Shown one piece after another: positions 1-5,717 of a stretch of 6,755 bases of DNA; positions within the stretch are counted from its first letter, which is position 1, and the number at the start of each line of letters is the position of its first letter. The notes under the pieces are model-generated. The model ran no database searches, was not told the origin of the DNA, and saw only the letters and a list, made by a program, of their open reading frames with translations. Position numbers and translations under genes: made by a program. Location: positions 1 to 6,755 of the forward strand of contig JAUXOH010000035.1 of NCBI GenBank assembly GCA_030682505.1, written 5' to 3'. This stretch comes from Candidatus Didemnitutus sp. GTDB lineage: Bacteria; Verrucomicrobiota; Verrucomicrobiia; Opitutales; Opitutaceae.

Positions 1-496
1 CCTTTTCCGCCGCGGCGAGGGCCGCGCGCACCTTCCCCGCCGGCACCTCGGGCTCGGCCTCCGCGTTCTGCCGCAAATGGGTTTTCAGATCGAGAAACAG
101 ACCGTAGGTCGGCAGCCAGGTCTTGGCATTCTTCACCTCGACCGTGACCAGCGTTTCGTGCCCGGCCCGCCAGGCTCGCGAGGGACGCAGCCGCCAGCCC
201 ACGCCCGTGAGGTTGATCCACGAAAGCAGTCCGCTGAGCAGCAGGCAGGCCAGCAACAGCGAGAGGGTGATGAAGAGGATATTGCTCGCGGTGTTGTAGG
301 CCGCCGTGCCGATGCCCAGCGACAGTCCGATCAGAAACACCCCCGACACCGTGACCGAGATCCGATGCCGTTTGACCGGGAAGACGAGCGCCCAAACCAA
401 GTGCCGCCAGCTGAAGCGGCGCCGCGCCCCGGCCGTCGACCCCGCGCCGTGCCAATCGGTCGCCTTCGCCGCCCAGTTGGGTGCCATCGCTTTCAT
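1..496 (-). CDS. DUF58 domain membrane protein, N-terminal part (runs off left edge)
   Basis: Reading the minus strand from ATG at 496 gives 165 open codons to the window edge. The protein starts with a basic, Ala/Gly-rich cytoplasmic stretch (about 1-44). Two adjacent membrane segments follow, at about 46-68 and 72-94 (the second contains ILFITLSLLLACLLLSGLL). After them comes a short soluble part with W101-R102-L103-R104-P105 and an LVTVEVKN strand (116-123), then LPTYGLFLDL (128-137). This layout of two helices followed by a beta-rich 'R...R..AG....V.V.V.N' segment is typical of DUF58 proteins, which often carry a later von Willebrand-like fold. The DUF58 core itself lies outside the window. 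It sits 63 bases downstream of the moxR stop on the same strand, the classic MoxR/DUF58 pairing. ATG 496 is preferred to ATG 487 because GAGG lies six bases upstream of it. Function is unknown; a MoxR-assisted envelope or stress role is an inference from the family. Confidence 0.8.
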   Translation of the reverse strand, partial: MKAMAPNWAAKATDWHGAGSTAGARRRFSWRHLVWALVFPVKRHRISVTVSGVFLIGLSLGIGTAAYNTASNILFITLSLLLACLLLSGLLSWINLTGVGWRLRPSRAWRAGHETLVTVEVKNAKTWLPTYGLFLDLKTHLRQNAEAEPEVPAGKVRAALAAAEK

Positions 497-502
497 CTCA
501 GA

Positions 503-506
503 CCTC
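503..506 (-). promoter_or_regulatory. Shine-Dalgarno site for the DUF58 gene
   Basis: On the minus strand GAGG is followed by six bases and then ATG at 496. This decides the start over the in-frame ATG at 487. It is the only complete gene start in the window with a correctly spaced purine-rich site in front of the natural start codon. Confidence 0.45.
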
Positions 507-559
507 GAGGGCACCCCGGGAGCCCCGCTTGCCTCGGCGGACGTGGACGACCGAACCCA

Positions 560-1531
560 TTACTCGGGAAGGGTGACGGCGCTCACGATGCGACGCAACG
601 TGGCCGACACCGTGCGCCGTTCCTCCAGGGCATCGGAAGTCTGCCGCACGAGGCCGAGGCGGTGCGCGAGCACGGGACCAACCGCCTCCTGCACGTCAGA
701 CGGAATGACAAAATCCCGGCCCAGCAAGAGCGCGTGCGCTTGGGCGGCCACGCGCAACGCCAAGCCACCCCGCACGCTGATCCCGGCGCGGAACTCGGCC
801 TCCGTGCGCGTAGCGGTGATGATTTTCAAAATGTAATCGAGCACGCTGTCTTCGACAAAGACCCGGCCCACCAACGACTGCAGCTTGAGCACGTCCGTGC
901 GCGTCATCACCGGATTGAGCGCGATGGCATCGTAACCGAGTTTGGGCGCGCGCAGGATCTCGAGTTCATCGCCCGGTTGGGGATAACCCATCTGCAGCCG
1001 CATCATGAACCGGTCCATCTGGCTCTCCGGCAGCGGAAACGTCCCTTCATAATCGACCGGGTTTTGCGTCGCCACCACCATGAAGGGACTGCCGACCGGG
1101 TGCGCCGCACCGTCGACAGTGACCTTGGCCCGATCCATCACCTCCAGCAGCGCCGATTGGGTCTTGGGCGTGGCCCGGTTGATTTCATCAGCCAGCACGA
1201 TGTTCGCAAAGACCGGGCCGGGCTTGAAAACGAATTCCTTTACCAACTCGTCGTAAACCGACACGCCGATGACGTCGCTTGGCAGCAGGTCGCTCGTGAA
1301 TTGCACGCGCGAAAAGCCCGCGTCCATCGACCGGGCAAGTGAGTAAGCGAGCGTGGTCTTGCCGACGCCGGGCAGATCCTCGATCAAGAGATGGCCGCCC
1401 GCGATCAGGCAGACGAGCGTCTGGTCGATCACGTCGTCCTTGCCCTTGATCGTCAGGCGCATGTTCGCCTTGAGTCGGGCCAACAGGTCACGAGCGGTGG
1501 CAACCTCCGCGGCAGGGGCAAAATCGGTCAT
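560..1531 (-). CDS. MoxR-family AAA+ ATPase
   Basis: A 323-residue protein of the normal MoxR length. Walker A is L53-P-G-V-G-K-T-T60 with K58. Walker B is I111-V-L-A-D-E-I-N118 with D115 and E116. Sensor 1 is A154-T-Q-N-P158 with N157. The PLPESQMDRF segment (166-175) is the MoxR hallmark and carries the likely Arg finger R174. Sensor 2 is GISVRG (250-255) with R254 in the C-terminal lid. All catalytic positions are intact, so it should be an active ATPase. MoxR proteins act as cytoplasmic chaperones for maturing or activating complexes, often with VWA-domain partners. Here the partner is probably the DUF58 protein immediately downstream on the same strand. ATG 1531 is the first start giving the usual short N-terminal helix before the AAA core, but no clear Shine-Dalgarno precedes it. 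The specific subfamily (RavA, MoxR proper and so on) cannot be fixed from sequence alone. Confidence 0.95.
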   Translation of the reverse strand: MTDFAPAAEVATARDLLARLKANMRLTIKGKDDVIDQTLVCLIAGGHLLIEDLPGVGKTTLAYSLARSMDAGFSRVQFTSDLLPSDVIGVSVYDELVKEFVFKPGPVFANIVLADEINRATPKTQSALLEVMDRAKVTVDGAAHPVGSPFMVVATQNPVDYEGTFPLPESQMDRFMMRLQMGYPQPGDELEILRAPKLGYDAIALNPVMTRTDVLKLQSLVGRVFVEDSVLDYILKIITATRTEAEFRAGISVRGGLALRVAAQAHALLLGRDFVIPSDVQEAVGPVLAHRLGLVRQTSDALEERRTVSATLRRIVSAVTLPE

Positions 1532-1567
1532 GTCGGCACCGTAGCCGCTCCACGCGGCGGCGCAAAT

Positions 1568-1617
1568 GGGTTTTGCCGGGGCCGGGGAGCCCCAGCCGAC
1601 CCATTCCCCGGCAACCC
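1568..1617. repeat. GC-rich inverted repeat between the sensor remnant and moxR
   Basis: GCCGGGGA at 1581-1588 is perfectly complementary to TCCCCGGC at 1605-1612, with a 16-base loop. A competing stem pairs 1568-1581 (GGGTTTTGCCGGGG) with 1606-1617 (CCCCGGCAACCC), leaving a two-base bulge. The two stems share the right arm, so they are mutually exclusive. There is no T-run after either stem on the minus strand, which reads into AAAACCC, so this is not a standard intrinsic terminator. It lies in the roughly 100-base spacer 1532-1633 upstream of the moxR start and downstream of the sensor-remnant stop. It could be a weak 3' end, a leader structure of moxR, or chance in GC-rich DNA. No other feature was seen in this spacer. 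Confidence 0.4.
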
Positions 1618-1633
1618 GCTTGGGAACGGGAGC

Positions 1634-2221
1634 CTACCTCTTGTCAACGTCGGGCACGATCCTCAACCGGGTCTCCATGCAATGCGGGCAAAGGGAGTGG
1701 GTGATCTTGCGGCGCTCCTTGTCCGCGAGATAGGGATCCACTTCCAGCCACGATTCGTCCCGCAGGGGATTCGCGACTTCTCTGCAGATTTTCTTAAAAT
1801 AGCCGCACAGGGGCGGCAGCCGCTCCAGTTTGTCGGCGTGCGCTTGAGATTGCTGGGCGAGCTTGCGCATCCGGTAGGTGTCCTGCAGCGCGAGCGGGAA
1901 CATCAGCGAAAGGATCACCCCGACCAGCAACGTGATGTCGGGGCGGGAGGAATATTTTTTCGCCGGCAGGCGGCGGTCCGGCCACAACGAGATCGACCAA
2001 TCGAACCCCGCAAATTCGACGGTGGCGGATTCACTCCATTGTTCCTCAAAATTCCGGCCTTTCTCGTAGCGACCCGCGACTTCCTGCCCGGCGACGGTGA
2101 CCCGAAGGGAATATCCCTCCGCCGTGCCGACAAAAATAGCGCGCGCCAGACTTTTCAGATCAATCGCGGCCACCAGCAGATCCCCGCCCGCACTCACTGC
2201 GTTGCGGTAACCATCACCCAA
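1634..2221 (-). CDS. Truncated CHASE-like sensor: membrane helix plus CKKI...CPHC C-terminal module
   Basis: A 195-codon frame from TTG 2221 (or 187 from GTG 2197) to TAG. Residues about 13-85 resemble the last part of an extracellular CHASE-like sensor domain: DLLVAAIDLKSLARAIF, then GYSLRV, then VEFAGFDWSISLWPD. One membrane helix follows at about 94-112, then a short charged linker, probably coiled coil (113-134). The C-terminal module is L135-P-P-L-C-G-Y-F-K-K-I, then W158-L-E...Y164, then H176-S-L-C-P-H-C181. It matches the 'LPICxxCKKIR...W..LE.Y.....SHGICPxC' tail found on many bacterial sensor and response-regulator proteins. C139, C178 and C181 are present but the second Cys of the first pair is F142. 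An N-terminal helix and most of the sensor domain are missing, and there is no PAS, kinase or cyclase domain. The start is uncertain and this may be a decaying pseudogene. The assignment rests on remembered motifs, not a search. Confidence 0.55.
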   Translation of the reverse strand: MGDGYRNAVSAGGDLLVAAIDLKSLARAIFVGTAEGYSLRVTVAGQEVAGRYEKGRNFEEQWSESATVEFAGFDWSISLWPDRRLPAKKYSSRPDITLLVGVILSLMFPLALQDTYRMRKLAQQSQAHADKLERLPPLCGYFKKICREVANPLRDESWLEVDPYLADKERRKITHSLCPHCMETRLRIVPDVDKR

Positions 2222-2229
2222 ACCTCCCC
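2194..2229 (-). promoter_or_regulatory. Strong Shine-Dalgarno leading to an out-of-frame six-codon ORF at the sensor start
   Basis: On the minus strand GGGGAGG (2229-2223) is spaced eight bases from ATG 2214. That ATG opens only M-V-T-A-T-Q before TGA at 2196-2194. The stop overlaps GTG 2197-2195, which is in frame with the sensor remnant, giving a GTGA stop/start overlap. The in-frame TTG at 2221 sits only one base from the GGAGG, too close for normal initiation. Either a tiny leader ORF is translationally coupled to GTG 2197, or a frameshift has separated the true start from the body of the gene. Confidence 0.35.
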
Positions 2230-2541
2230 GGCGCGCTCCAGAGTGTCAACACACCGACCTGAACGCGCCACCTCTGGCCAACGATGGACGGGCCGCACGT
2301 GGCATCACAGGATTGGCGTCAGGGGTGCACCCACGGCCGAGTAAATCTGCGTCACGCTTTCCTTCTGGCTGCGGGAACCCTCCCACCCCGTGAAGGAACC
2401 AACCTCGCGGTGGTGCACATGGAATTTCGGGTCGTCGGGCGGCACCTCCCGTCCACCCGGTCGCAATTCAAAGCGGCTGGGGTTGTGTACCGGCCAGAAA
2501 TCGGCAGCCAGATCTGCGTGGCGATGACATCTGGCCAAGGC
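2222..2541. other. 320-base stretch without a confident gene; weak minus-strand ORF 2305-2538
   Basis: The stretch separates the PhhB stop from the sensor remnant. A 77-codon minus-strand frame runs from TTG 2538 to TGA 2305, in the same frame as phhB just after its stop. It begins three bases past that stop and has no Shine-Dalgarno. Its product is rich in Trp, His, Pro and Arg (for example DFWPVHNPSRFELRPGG) and matches no family I recognise. Third codon positions are fairly GC-rich, so it could be decayed coding sequence. Beyond its TGA the same frame continues to 2194 and ends VDTLERAGEVWVMVTATQ, which resembles what would precede the sensor-domain tail. I see no terminator, tRNA or repeat here. 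A real small gene is possible but unlikely. Confidence 0.3.
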
Positions 2542-2838
2542 TTATCCCACCCACGCGATGGCCTGGATCTTCCGGGCGAGCGCCACGTCCTTGGCCGTCA
2601 CCTTGTGGCCGGCGTCGTGCGTGTTGAGGCGGATGGCGACGCGGTCGTAGACGTTGCTCCAGTCCGGGTGGTGGTCCATCGCCTCGGCCTCGAAACCGAC
2701 CCGCACCATGAAGGACATCGCTTCCTTGAAACTGCCAAACTGAAACGTGCGCGCGAGGGCATCGCGCTCAAAGGTCCAGCCCGTCAATTCGCCCAGCGCG
2801 GTGGTGATCTCAGCGGGAGTCAACGGTTGGCTTGCCAT
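2542..2838 (-). CDS. phhB: Pterin-4a-carbinolamine dehydratase (PCD/DCoH)
   Basis: A complete 98-residue protein of the family's usual size. It dehydrates 4a-hydroxytetrahydropterin, recycling the cofactor used by aromatic amino-acid hydroxylases. In organisms lacking such hydroxylases it has been linked to other pterins, including molybdopterin. The active-site signature is complete: E52-A-M-D-H-H-P-D-W59 with H56 and H57, then Y64-D-R-V, then L71-N-T-H-D75 with the third catalytic His at H74, then T81-A-K-D-V-A-L-A88. The C-terminus ends at the normal place after the last helix. No phenylalanine hydroxylase is visible in the window, so the physiological partner is unknown. The start at ATG 2838 gives the normal N-terminus but has no clear Shine-Dalgarno. 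The gene is divergent from uppS across a 67-base gap. Confidence 0.95.
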   Translation of the reverse strand: MASQPLTPAEITTALGELTGWTFERDALARTFQFGSFKEAMSFMVRVGFEAEAMDHHPDWSNVYDRVAIRLNTHDAGHKVTAKDVALARKIQAIAWVG

Positions 2839-2905
2839 GCGACAAGGGTGCCACGGGCTTCGGCCTTGTCAAACGGCGAGCCCCGTCGCTCAATGACCGC
2901 CCTGC
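2839..2905. promoter_or_regulatory. Divergent phhB / uppS intergenic promoter region
   Basis: All genes to the left run leftward and all to the right run rightward, so these 67 bases should hold both promoters or part of them. On the plus strand TTGTCA (2866-2871) is followed after 17 bases by CTCAAT (2889-2894), a weak -35/-10 pair. Initiation from it would begin very near the uppS ATG, leaving almost no leader. On the minus strand the same site reads TTGACA (2872-2867), a perfect -35, but no good -10 lies at the expected distance. The two -35 candidates overlap. The assignment is by consensus only; the region itself is secure, the boxes are not. Confidence 0.3.
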
Positions 2906-3649
2906 ATGTCTCCCCCGCCGCCTGCCCAACCCCCGTTGCACGTCGCCATCATCATGGACGGCAACGGACGCTGGGCCAAAGCGCGCGGACTGCCTCGGCT
3001 CGAGGGTCACCGGCGGGGCGTGGAAACAGTCCGCACGGTGGTGGACGCTGCCCGCGAACTCGGCATCCGATACCTGACCCTCTACGCGTTTTCGGCTGAA
3101 AACTGGAAACGGCCGGGTGAGGAAGTCTCGGGTTTGATGGGCTTGCTCGATTTCTTCCTGAAACGGGAGCTGAACAACCTGATCAAGGAAAAGGTCCGCC
3201 TGCATACCATTGGACGGACGGAGGCCCTGCCCCCCAACGTGCAGCGCGAACTTGAGCGCGTGAAGGAGGCGACGAAGCACTTCACCGAATGGAACCTCGT
3301 GCTCGCCCTCAACTACGGGGCGCAGACCGAGGCCGCCGACGCGGCCCGCGCCTACGCGGTCGCGGTACAGGCTGGTCGGGAAAATTCGGACGAGGCCACC
3401 TGGGAGAAATTCAGCCGCTATTTCTACACGGCCGACCTGCCGGACCCGGACCTGTTGATCCGCACGTCGGGCGAAATGCGCTTGAGCAATTTTCTGATGC
3501 TGCAACTGGCCTACGCCGAGATGGTCTTCACCCCCACCCTGTGGCCGGACTTCGGCCGGGCCGATCTCGTTGCCGCGGTCGGGGAATTCGGCCGCCGGGA
3601 ACGGCGCTTTGGGGCCACCACCGAGCAAATCAAGACTGGCCCCCGGTAA
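2906..3649 (+). CDS. uppS: Undecaprenyl diphosphate synthase (cis-prenyltransferase)
   Basis: A 247-residue protein that condenses eight isopentenyl diphosphates onto farnesyl diphosphate in cis configuration, making the C55 carrier lipid for peptidoglycan and surface polysaccharides. The five family regions are visible: H12-V-A-I-I-M-D-G-N-G-R-W23 with Mg-binding D18 and N20; H35; F62-S-A-E-N-W67; N136-Y-G; D180-P-D-L-L-I-R-T-S-G-E190; and R192-L-S-N-F-L. E205 lies in A202-Y-A-E, before W213-P. D18, R186, R192, S194 and E205 all correspond to the E. coli catalytic residues D26, R194, R200, S202 and E213 with a constant offset of eight, so there are no insertions or deletions in the core. ATG 2906 gives the usual short N-terminus. 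No Shine-Dalgarno is seen. It is the first gene of the rightward operon; the frr and pyrH genes that often precede it in other bacteria are absent here. Confidence 0.97.
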   Translation: MSPPPPAQPPLHVAIIMDGNGRWAKARGLPRLEGHRRGVETVRTVVDAARELGIRYLTLYAFSAENWKRPGEEVSGLMGLLDFFLKRELNNLIKEKVRLHTIGRTEALPPNVQRELERVKEATKHFTEWNLVLALNYGAQTEAADAARAYAVAVQAGRENSDEATWEKFSRYFYTADLPDPDLLIRTSGEMRLSNFLMLQLAYAEMVFTPTLWPDFGRADLVAAVGEFGRRERRFGATTEQIKTGPR

Positions 3650-3671
3650 TTCGCCCCGCCTACCCTCGCCC

Positions 3672-4514
3672 GTGGTATCTCGCATCGTCAGCACCCTCCT
3701 CCTTTGGGGCGCCATCCTTGGCAGCCTTTGGTTCTTCGGTCCTTCGGCGGCAGTCGTCATCATCGCGCTGCTCGCGGCGCTGACGCTGCACGAGTTCTAC
3801 CAGTTGACCGAGAAGATGGGCTTCCGGCCTTTTCGCTGGATGGCCTTGGGCTTCAGCGTGCTCATCATCGCCGGTCCTTACTACGTCACGGAATACCTTT
3901 TTGAAGGTGAGGAATTCGCCGGCTTCGCGCCCGCGATGCTCGCCTTGGCTTTGGTCGCCAGTTGCATCCGTTGCCTCAGCGAGCGCGACCCGACCAACCG
4001 CATCGAGTCCGTCTTTGCAACGGTCATCGGCTTGGTCTACGTGCCGTTCATGCTGCATTTTCTGGTGCGGCTGTTGCTGCTTTTCGGCGAGCCCACGGTG
4101 GGCTTGGTGGTCAGCCTGTGGGTCGTGGCGGTCTCGAAATTCTGCGATGTGGGCGCGCTGTTGAGCGGACTCGCCTTCGGGAAACACCCGATGTCACCGA
4201 ACATCAGTCCGAAGAAGACATGGGAAGGTGCGATCGGTGGCGTGCTTATTTCCGCAGGCGTTGGCGCCGGCCTCGCGTGGTGGGCAGCGGACTACCTGCC
4301 CGACGGTTTCACGCCCCTCGCGGCGGCGCTCGTCGCCCTGCCCTTGGCGCTGGTCACCATCGTTTCGGACCTGATGGAGTCGGCGATGAAGCGCCGGGCC
4401 GACCTCAAGGACACCGGCAAACTCATCCCGGGCATCGGCGGAGCCTTCGATCTCACCGACAGCCTGATTCTCACGGCGCCGGTGGCGTATGTGATCTTTC
4501 TTTTTCTGAGCTGA
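3672..4514 (+). CDS. cdsA: Phosphatidate cytidylyltransferase (CDP-diacylglycerol synthase)
   Basis: An integral membrane enzyme of 280 residues that makes CDP-diacylglycerol from CTP and phosphatidate, the branch point of phospholipid synthesis. It has about seven to eight hydrophobic segments, starting at the N-terminus (IVSTLLLWGAILGSLWFFG). Family motifs are SKFCDVGAL (155-163), SPKKTWEG (179-186), S232-D233, and the C-terminal signature M239-K-R-R...K246-D-T-G-K-L-I-P-G-I-G-G-A-F-D260-L-T-D-S264. The Lys-Asp and both late Asp residues are kept, but the usual His of PGHGG is Ile and the Arg of DR.DS is Leu. I recall similar replacements in Planctomycetes and Verrucomicrobia homologues. 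GTG 3672 was chosen because it gives a standard length and puts the first helix at the start. A longer in-frame reading from 3570 would overlap uppS by 80 bases with a Pro/Gly/Ser-rich, non-family extension. No Shine-Dalgarno is evident. The gene lies 22 bases after uppS and four before dxr. Confidence 0.93.
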   Translation: MVSRIVSTLLLWGAILGSLWFFGPSAAVVIIALLAALTLHEFYQLTEKMGFRPFRWMALGFSVLIIAGPYYVTEYLFEGEEFAGFAPAMLALALVASCIRCLSERDPTNRIESVFATVIGLVYVPFMLHFLVRLLLLFGEPTVGLVVSLWVVAVSKFCDVGALLSGLAFGKHPMSPNISPKKTWEGAIGGVLISAGVGAGLAWWAADYLPDGFTPLAAALVALPLALVTIVSDLMESAMKRRADLKDTGKLIPGIGGAFDLTDSLILTAPVAYVIFLFLS

Positions 4515-4518
4515 TCCC

Positions 4519-5712
4519 GTGGCGGCGAACCTTCCCAGACGTCGCATTGTTCTCCTCGGCGCCACCGGCTCCATCGGGGAAAGCACGTTGCGGGTGATCG
4601 CCGCGCATCGCGACCGGCTCGAACTCGTCGGCATCGCCTCCCACAGCCGGCACCAACGGCTCGCCGAGATCGCGCGCGAATTCGGCGTGAAACACGTCGG
4701 TCTGGCTGACGACGCCGCCCTGGCCGCCGCGCGCACGTCGGACGCTTTTTCAGCCGGCACGGTTTTTTACGGCGGCCCGGTCGGGCTCGCTGAAATCGCC
4801 ACGCTGACCGAAGCCGACACTGTGCTCGTCGCGGTCGTGGGCACCGCCGGGCTGGAACCCGCCTTGGCCGCAATTGCCGCCCGGAAGACGATCGCCCTCG
4901 CCTCGAAGGAGCTGCTCGTCATGGCAGGCAAGTTCGTCATGGCCGCGGCGCGGGCCAGCGGCAGCCAACTCCTTCCCGTCGACAGTGAGCACAACGCGGT
5001 TTTCCAGTGCCTCCAAGGTCACCGGACCGAGGACGTGCGCCGGATCGTGCTGACGGCCTCGGGCGGTGCGTTTCGCGACTGGCCCCTTGAGCGGCTGGCC
5101 GAAGCCACGCCAACCGATGCGCTCAAGCACCCGAATTGGGCCATGGGGCCAAAGATCACGGTCGATTCCGCCACGCTGGCCAACAAGGGCCTCGAGCTAA
5201 TCGAGGCGCAATGGCTCTTCGGGTTGCGCGCCGAGCAATGCGAAGCCGTATTGCACGCCCAAAGCATCATTCATTGCCTCGTGGAGTATCGCGACGGCTC
5301 GATACTCACGCAGCTTTGCCCGCCCTCGATGACCTTTCCGATTCAGCACGCCTTGCTCTTTCCGGATCGCGCGCCCTGTCCGACCGACGACGCGCTCAGC
5401 CTGCACAAGCCGTTCACGCTCGATTTCCGACCCGTCGAAGCGGAGCGCTATCCGATGCTGGGTCTCGCGCAGGCCGCCATGGTCGCCGGGGGCAACGCGC
5501 CGGCCGTCTTCAACGCGGCCAACGAAGTCGCCGTGGCCGCCTTCCTCGGCGGGCAGGTGTCGTTTCTTGCGATTTCCGGCGTCGTGGAACAAGTTCTCGC
5601 CCAAGTGAAAAACACCGAACCCCCGTCGCTGCCTGCGGTCATGGAAGCTGACGCCGAAGCCCGGCGCGTGGCCCGCGCCCTGCTTCCCACTTTCAACTCT
5701 TCGTCCCGCTGA
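4519..5712 (+). CDS. dxr: 1-deoxy-D-xylulose 5-phosphate reductoisomerase
   Basis: A complete 397-residue cytosolic enzyme. It rearranges and reduces 1-deoxyxylulose 5-phosphate to 2-C-methylerythritol 4-phosphate with NADPH, the committed step of the MEP isoprenoid pathway and the target of fosmidomycin. The NADPH-binding motif is G14-A-T-G-S-I-G20. A128-S-K-E131 is present. The metal site is D155-S-E157 plus E226, matching E. coli D150, E152 and E231. Substrate contacts are S181-G-G, H204-P-N-W207, S217, and N222-K223. The active-site flap holds W207. The loop between D155 and S181 is about ten residues shorter than in E. coli. A further motif reads P269-S-M-T-F-P-I-Q-H277 where E. coli has a DMR.PI sequence. 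The N-terminal NADPH, central catalytic and C-terminal helical (about 310-395) domains are all present. The start is GTG, four bases after the cdsA stop, implying translational coupling; no Shine-Dalgarno is seen. Confidence 0.97.
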   Translation: MAANLPRRRIVLLGATGSIGESTLRVIAAHRDRLELVGIASHSRHQRLAEIAREFGVKHVGLADDAALAAARTSDAFSAGTVFYGGPVGLAEIATLTEADTVLVAVVGTAGLEPALAAIAARKTIALASKELLVMAGKFVMAAARASGSQLLPVDSEHNAVFQCLQGHRTEDVRRIVLTASGGAFRDWPLERLAEATPTDALKHPNWAMGPKITVDSATLANKGLELIEAQWLFGLRAEQCEAVLHAQSIIHCLVEYRDGSILTQLCPPSMTFPIQHALLFPDRAPCPTDDALSLHKPFTLDFRPVEAERYPMLGLAQAAMVAGGNAPAVFNAANEVAVAAFLGGQVSFLAISGVVEQVLAQVKNTEPPSLPAVMEADAEARRVARALLPTFNSSSR

Positions 5713-5717
5713 TCTTC

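Noticed and set aside
73..85. A 13-base word GCAAATGGGTTTT that recurs at 1562-1574.
   Set aside because: One shared 13-mer in a window of this size is compatible with chance, and one copy lies in the DUF58 coding sequence. The flanks do not match.
77..1342. Long plus-strand open frame opposite the DUF58 and moxR genes.
   Set aside because: Its product is Arg/His/Pro-rich low-information sequence, typical of an antisense shadow in GC-rich DNA. The minus-strand MoxR has every catalytic motif.
1568..1617. Inverted repeat considered as an intrinsic terminator of the sensor remnant.
   Set aside because: No T-run follows on the minus strand, and on the plus strand no gene ends there. It is kept only as a repeat.
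2284..3099. Plus-strand frame opposite phhB and running into uppS.
   Set aside because: It overlaps two genes with full family signatures and has no recognisable domain, so it is a shadow frame.
3570..3671. Extended N-terminus of CdsA starting inside uppS.
   Set aside because: The extra 34 residues are a Pro/Gly/Ser-rich reading of the uppS 3' end in another frame. GTG 3672 gives the normal CdsA length and first helix.
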